A stretch of DNA of 64,000 nt from Fusibacter bizertensis. Lineage in GTDB: Bacteria > Bacillota > Clostridia > Peptostreptococcales > Acidaminobacteraceae. Location: NCBI RefSeq assembly GCF_029914245.1, contig NZ_JARYZI010000004.1:248001-312000 (forward strand), given 5' to 3'. Positions 61,646 through 64,000 of this stretch are shown here, piece after piece (positions within the stretch are counted from its first letter, which is position 1; every line of letters begins with the position of its first letter). The notes under the pieces are model-generated. The model ran no database searches. It saw only the letters and a program-made list of their open reading frames with translations, and had not been told where the DNA came from. Both the position numbers and the translations under genes were made by a program.

Positions 61646-61972
61646 AAAGCTGTAGTTCCCATACAGCATCTTGATTAAGCCTATCGGTGTATGGCTCTAT
61701 CAAAATAATGATATTCAAAATTGGTGTAACTCTCTTTCCAAAAAAATCTTAAGATATATTACTCCTTATGAAGCTTTCTAGGTCTGCTTAATTATGCTGA
61801 TGCGTTCATCGATCTATTGATAAAGAGCAAAAGCAATTCAGGATTATTATGGTAATTTTGAAATGATTTTTTTGAAAATGATTCTAATTCTCTAAATAAA
61901 AATTTGAAAATGCCTATTTTTTCTAATACAATGCTTATAGACAACATAAAAAATCAAAAGGTTGGTCGCAAT
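61646..61972. other. Intergenic region upstream of trkA
   Basis: A weak hairpin GCTGTA/TACAGC at 61649-61667 follows the hydrolase stop. The remaining 300 bases are AT-rich. No riboswitch motif for potassium genes (ydaO type) is evident. Confidence 0.45.
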
Positions 61973-63322
61973 ATGAAAGTTATGATTATTGGAGCAGGAA
62001 AATTAGGCAAAAAATTAGCAGCTGCACTCAATGGCGAAATACAAGTTACACTAATGGATAACAATCCTGTAGTTTTAGATCACTTAAAGGATCATATGGA
62101 TGTATTAACAGTACATGCAAATGGTGCTAGAAAAGATATATTGGAAGAATTGAATATTGAAACTTATGACTTAACCATCGCTGTTACTAGTAGTGATGAA
62201 ACCAACATTCTCATTAGTTCCATGTCAAAAAATCTCGGTTCTAAACGTAGCATCGCTCGTATCAGGAATCCAGAGTACGCTTCACAACTTGACTTTTTTA
62301 AAAAATACTACAACATTGATCACGTTATCAATCCTGAGCAATCCACTGCAAACATGATACTGCGTTATTTAATGGAAAGCTATACCTTCTATTTTGACGA
62401 TTACGCAAAGGGGAAAGTTTCAGTTGTTAACTTTAGTATTAAAAATATCTCATCCTTTGTTAATAAGTCCATTAGTGAGCTTGATTACTTAGATGATCTG
62501 GTAATCGCGGCTATTTCACGTAATGGAAATATTATCATTCCACATGGTGATACTATTTTGAAAGAAAATGATACGATTTATGTTGTTGGACAACGTGATA
62601 AGATTCAAAATTTAGCAAAAGTATTGAAATCTTCAGTTGACAATAAAAACATTCGTAAAGTCATGATCATAGGTGGAAGTAGAATTGGATACTATCTTGC
62701 AAAATCTCTCACTCAAAAAGGGATTAGTGTTAAAATCATTGAGTCTGATTTAGAGCGCTGCAAAAATCTTTCTGAACTGTTACCCGATAACGCCCTCATC
62801 ATACATGGTGAAGGAACGGATATTGATTTGCTAGAAGAAGACTTGGCTGACATGGATGCTTTCATTGGTTGTACAGGCTTTGATGAAGAAAACCTATTCA
62901 TGTCTTTACGTGCAAAGCAACTTGGGATAGGCAAGGTTATTGCTAAGATATCAAGACAAAGTTATGTTCATATTATCGAAAAACTTGGAATCGATATGGC
63001 GATAAACCCTGTAAACATTACAGCCAGTGATATTCTTAAATACATCCGTGGTGGTAGAGTTGCTGCCGTTTCCTTGTTACTCGATGGACAAGCAGAAGTC
63101 ATGGAAATTATTGCTGATAAAAAATTGAGCATTATTAACAAACCTCTAAAAGACCTCAAGTTACCACAAGGCATTATAATCGGCTCTATTGTCCATAATG
63201 GCAAAGTGATTATTCCACATGGTGAATCTAAAATCCAAGCTGGCGATAGAGTTGTCATATTCTCCATACTAGCGAAAGTGCATAAACTTAAAGCATTCCT
63301 GAAGTTAAAGGATGGTCTTTAA
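61973..63322 (+). CDS. trkA: Trk potassium uptake regulator TrkA
   Basis: The 449-residue product starts at ATG 61973, after AAGGTTGG, and begins MKVMIIGAGKLGKKLAAAL. It has two TrkA-N/TrkA-C pairs (RCK repeats), with NAD-binding motifs at GAGKLG and GGSRIGYYLAKS. It gates TrkH with NAD(H)/ATP at the inner face of the membrane. An in-frame ATG at 61904 lacks a site and adds sequence not typical of TrkA. Its stop overlaps the trkH start (TAATG). Confidence 0.95.
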   Translation: MKVMIIGAGKLGKKLAAALNGEIQVTLMDNNPVVLDHLKDHMDVLTVHANGARKDILEELNIETYDLTIAVTSSDETNILISSMSKNLGSKRSIARIRNPEYASQLDFFKKYYNIDHVINPEQSTANMILRYLMESYTFYFDDYAKGKVSVVNFSIKNISSFVNKSISELDYLDDLVIAAISRNGNIIIPHGDTILKENDTIYVVGQRDKIQNLAKVLKSSVDNKNIRKVMIIGGSRIGYYLAKSLTQKGISVKIIESDLERCKNLSELLPDNALIIHGEGTDIDLLEEDLADMDAFIGCTGFDEENLFMSLRAKQLGIGKVIAKISRQSYVHIIEKLGIDMAINPVNITASDILKYIRGGRVAAVSLLLDGQAEVMEIIADKKLSIINKPLKDLKLPQGIIIGSIVHNGKVIIPHGESKIQAGDRVVIFSILAKVHKLKAFLKLKDGL

Positions 63323-64000
63323 TGAATAAACGTATAATTGTAAAAGTTCTTGGTTATATACTATTAATCCTGGCACTCGGTATGGTTATTCCACTGCTTA
63401 TTGCCATTTCAAAGCAACAATATGATGTGATGCCATTTGTATTGAGTATTGGTATTACAGCATTTACAGGCGCAGGAATGTCTCAAATACCCATAAAGGG
63501 TAAGACCAAGATTAAAACACGAGATGGCCTGGCCATAGTGACTTTAGGTTGGCTTCTAGCATCAGCTTTTGGCGCCTTGCCATTTTATATTTCAGGCAGC
63601 ATCCCAAGTTATGTGGATGCATTTTTCGAAACCGTTTCTGGATTTACCACAACGGGTGCAACTATCATAAATGATATTGAAGTCTTGCCAATGGGCATAT
63701 TATTTTGGCGATCTTTCACCCACTGGATTGGAGGCATGGGAATTCTTGTGGTGGCAGTCGCCATTCTTCCTATGATGGGTACTGGTGGTTTTCATGTTTT
63801 CAAAGCAGAAAGCCCAGGCCCTGTAGCAGATAGAATCGTTCCTCGTATTAAGGATACTGCTAAAATTCTGTATGCCACATACATCATTATTTCTTTCGCT
63901 GAATTTATTCTACTTCTCATAGGGGGCATGACCCCATTCGAATCCGCTGTACACACCTTTGCCACTTTGGGCACTGGTGGCTTTTCTACCCGAAATGCTA
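63322..64000 (+). CDS. trkH: Trk potassium uptake channel TrkH, 3' end outside window
   Basis: The frame starts at ATG 63322 (A shared with the trkA stop, after AAAGGATGG) and runs off the end after 226 codons. Visible are the hydrophobic N-terminus, the first filter loop FFETVSGFTTTGATI, WRSFTHWIGGMGILV and the second filter loop HTFATLGTGGFSTRNA. The Gly residues of these filters form the K+ pore. It is the membrane subunit paired with TrkA. Confidence 0.93.
   Translation, partial: MNKRIIVKVLGYILLILALGMVIPLLIAISKQQYDVMPFVLSIGITAFTGAGMSQIPIKGKTKIKTRDGLAIVTLGWLLASAFGALPFYISGSIPSYVDAFFETVSGFTTTGATIINDIEVLPMGILFWRSFTHWIGGMGILVVAVAILPMMGTGGFHVFKAESPGPVADRIVPRIKDTAKILYATYIIISFAEFILLLIGGMTPFESAVHTFATLGTGGFSTRNA

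Noticed and set aside
61860-61895. Fur-box-like GAAAATGATTCTAATTC before trkA
   Set aside because: Only about 11 of 19 positions fit and the target gene is not iron-related.

Overview
The window is AT-rich, densely coded DNA from a low-GC Gram-positive anaerobe, most likely a member of the Clostridia. The evidence is purine-rich AGGAGG-type ribosome binding sites, a SCIFF-peptide radical SAM maturase, a PocR/AraC-regulated glycerol locus, a YhdT/PanF pair, and intrinsic terminators throughout. I cannot fix the genus. No rRNA, tRNA, CRISPR array or replication origin was seen.

Layout. 0-3.4 kb: 3' part of the SCIFF maturase, a DUF5320/DUF134 pair behind a promoter bracketed by a 16-bp inverted repeat, and a TrkA-type potassium channel. 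3.4-11.2 kb: a chemotaxis receptor, then a CotH / DUF4956 / VTC-domain cluster divergent from an OmpR-type two-component system; 11-bp direct repeats lie between them. 11.3-16.7 kb: a MalT-like LuxR regulator with a dehydrogenase and a GH5-like protein, flanked by two copies of a CTACTTAAGTAG operator. 16.7-25 kb: small enzymes and regulators, many with 3' ends touching a dispersed GGTGTCAGGTCATAG repeat. 25.2-30.5 kb: glycerol dehydrogenase, dihydroxyacetone kinase, a PocR-AraC regulator and a MalY/PatB lyase. 30.7-37 kb: small membrane proteins, including one of 44 residues, and an amino-acid ABC transporter behind a structured leader with a terminator. 37.2-42.7 kb: a secreted esterase, a GH3 lipoprotein and a GGDEF-hemerythrin sensor. 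42.8-46.4 kb: a four-gene operon (acyltransferase, DUF6320, alpha/beta hydrolase, unknown 'YPGSH' protein). 46.8-50.5 kb: an amino-acid permease and a MarR/quinone-oxidoreductase pair.

48.3-60.6 kb is a patchwork of decayed genes: an FMN reductase, an amidohydrolase, an IS3-type element, a Ham1/RdgB nucleotide phosphatase with one nonsense codon, a histidine phosphatase and a GNAT acetyltransferase. Among them lie apparently intact accessory genes: a split HipA-like kinase paired with a HipA_N-HIRAN protein, YhdT-PanF behind a possible RNA leader, an AAA/DUF4143 ATPase with a long palindrome in front, and a second copy of the 'YPGSH' gene. 59.6-64 kb: a MerR regulator with a typical 19-bp-spacer promoter, an alpha/beta hydrolase and trkA-trkH, the latter running off the end.

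The strongest candidates for something little described are the split HipA-HIRAN pair, the four-gene acyltransferase operon with its duplicated 'YPGSH' gene, the palindrome tied to the DUF4143 ATPase with a gene-less second copy, and the repeat family that supplies or abuts stop codons.
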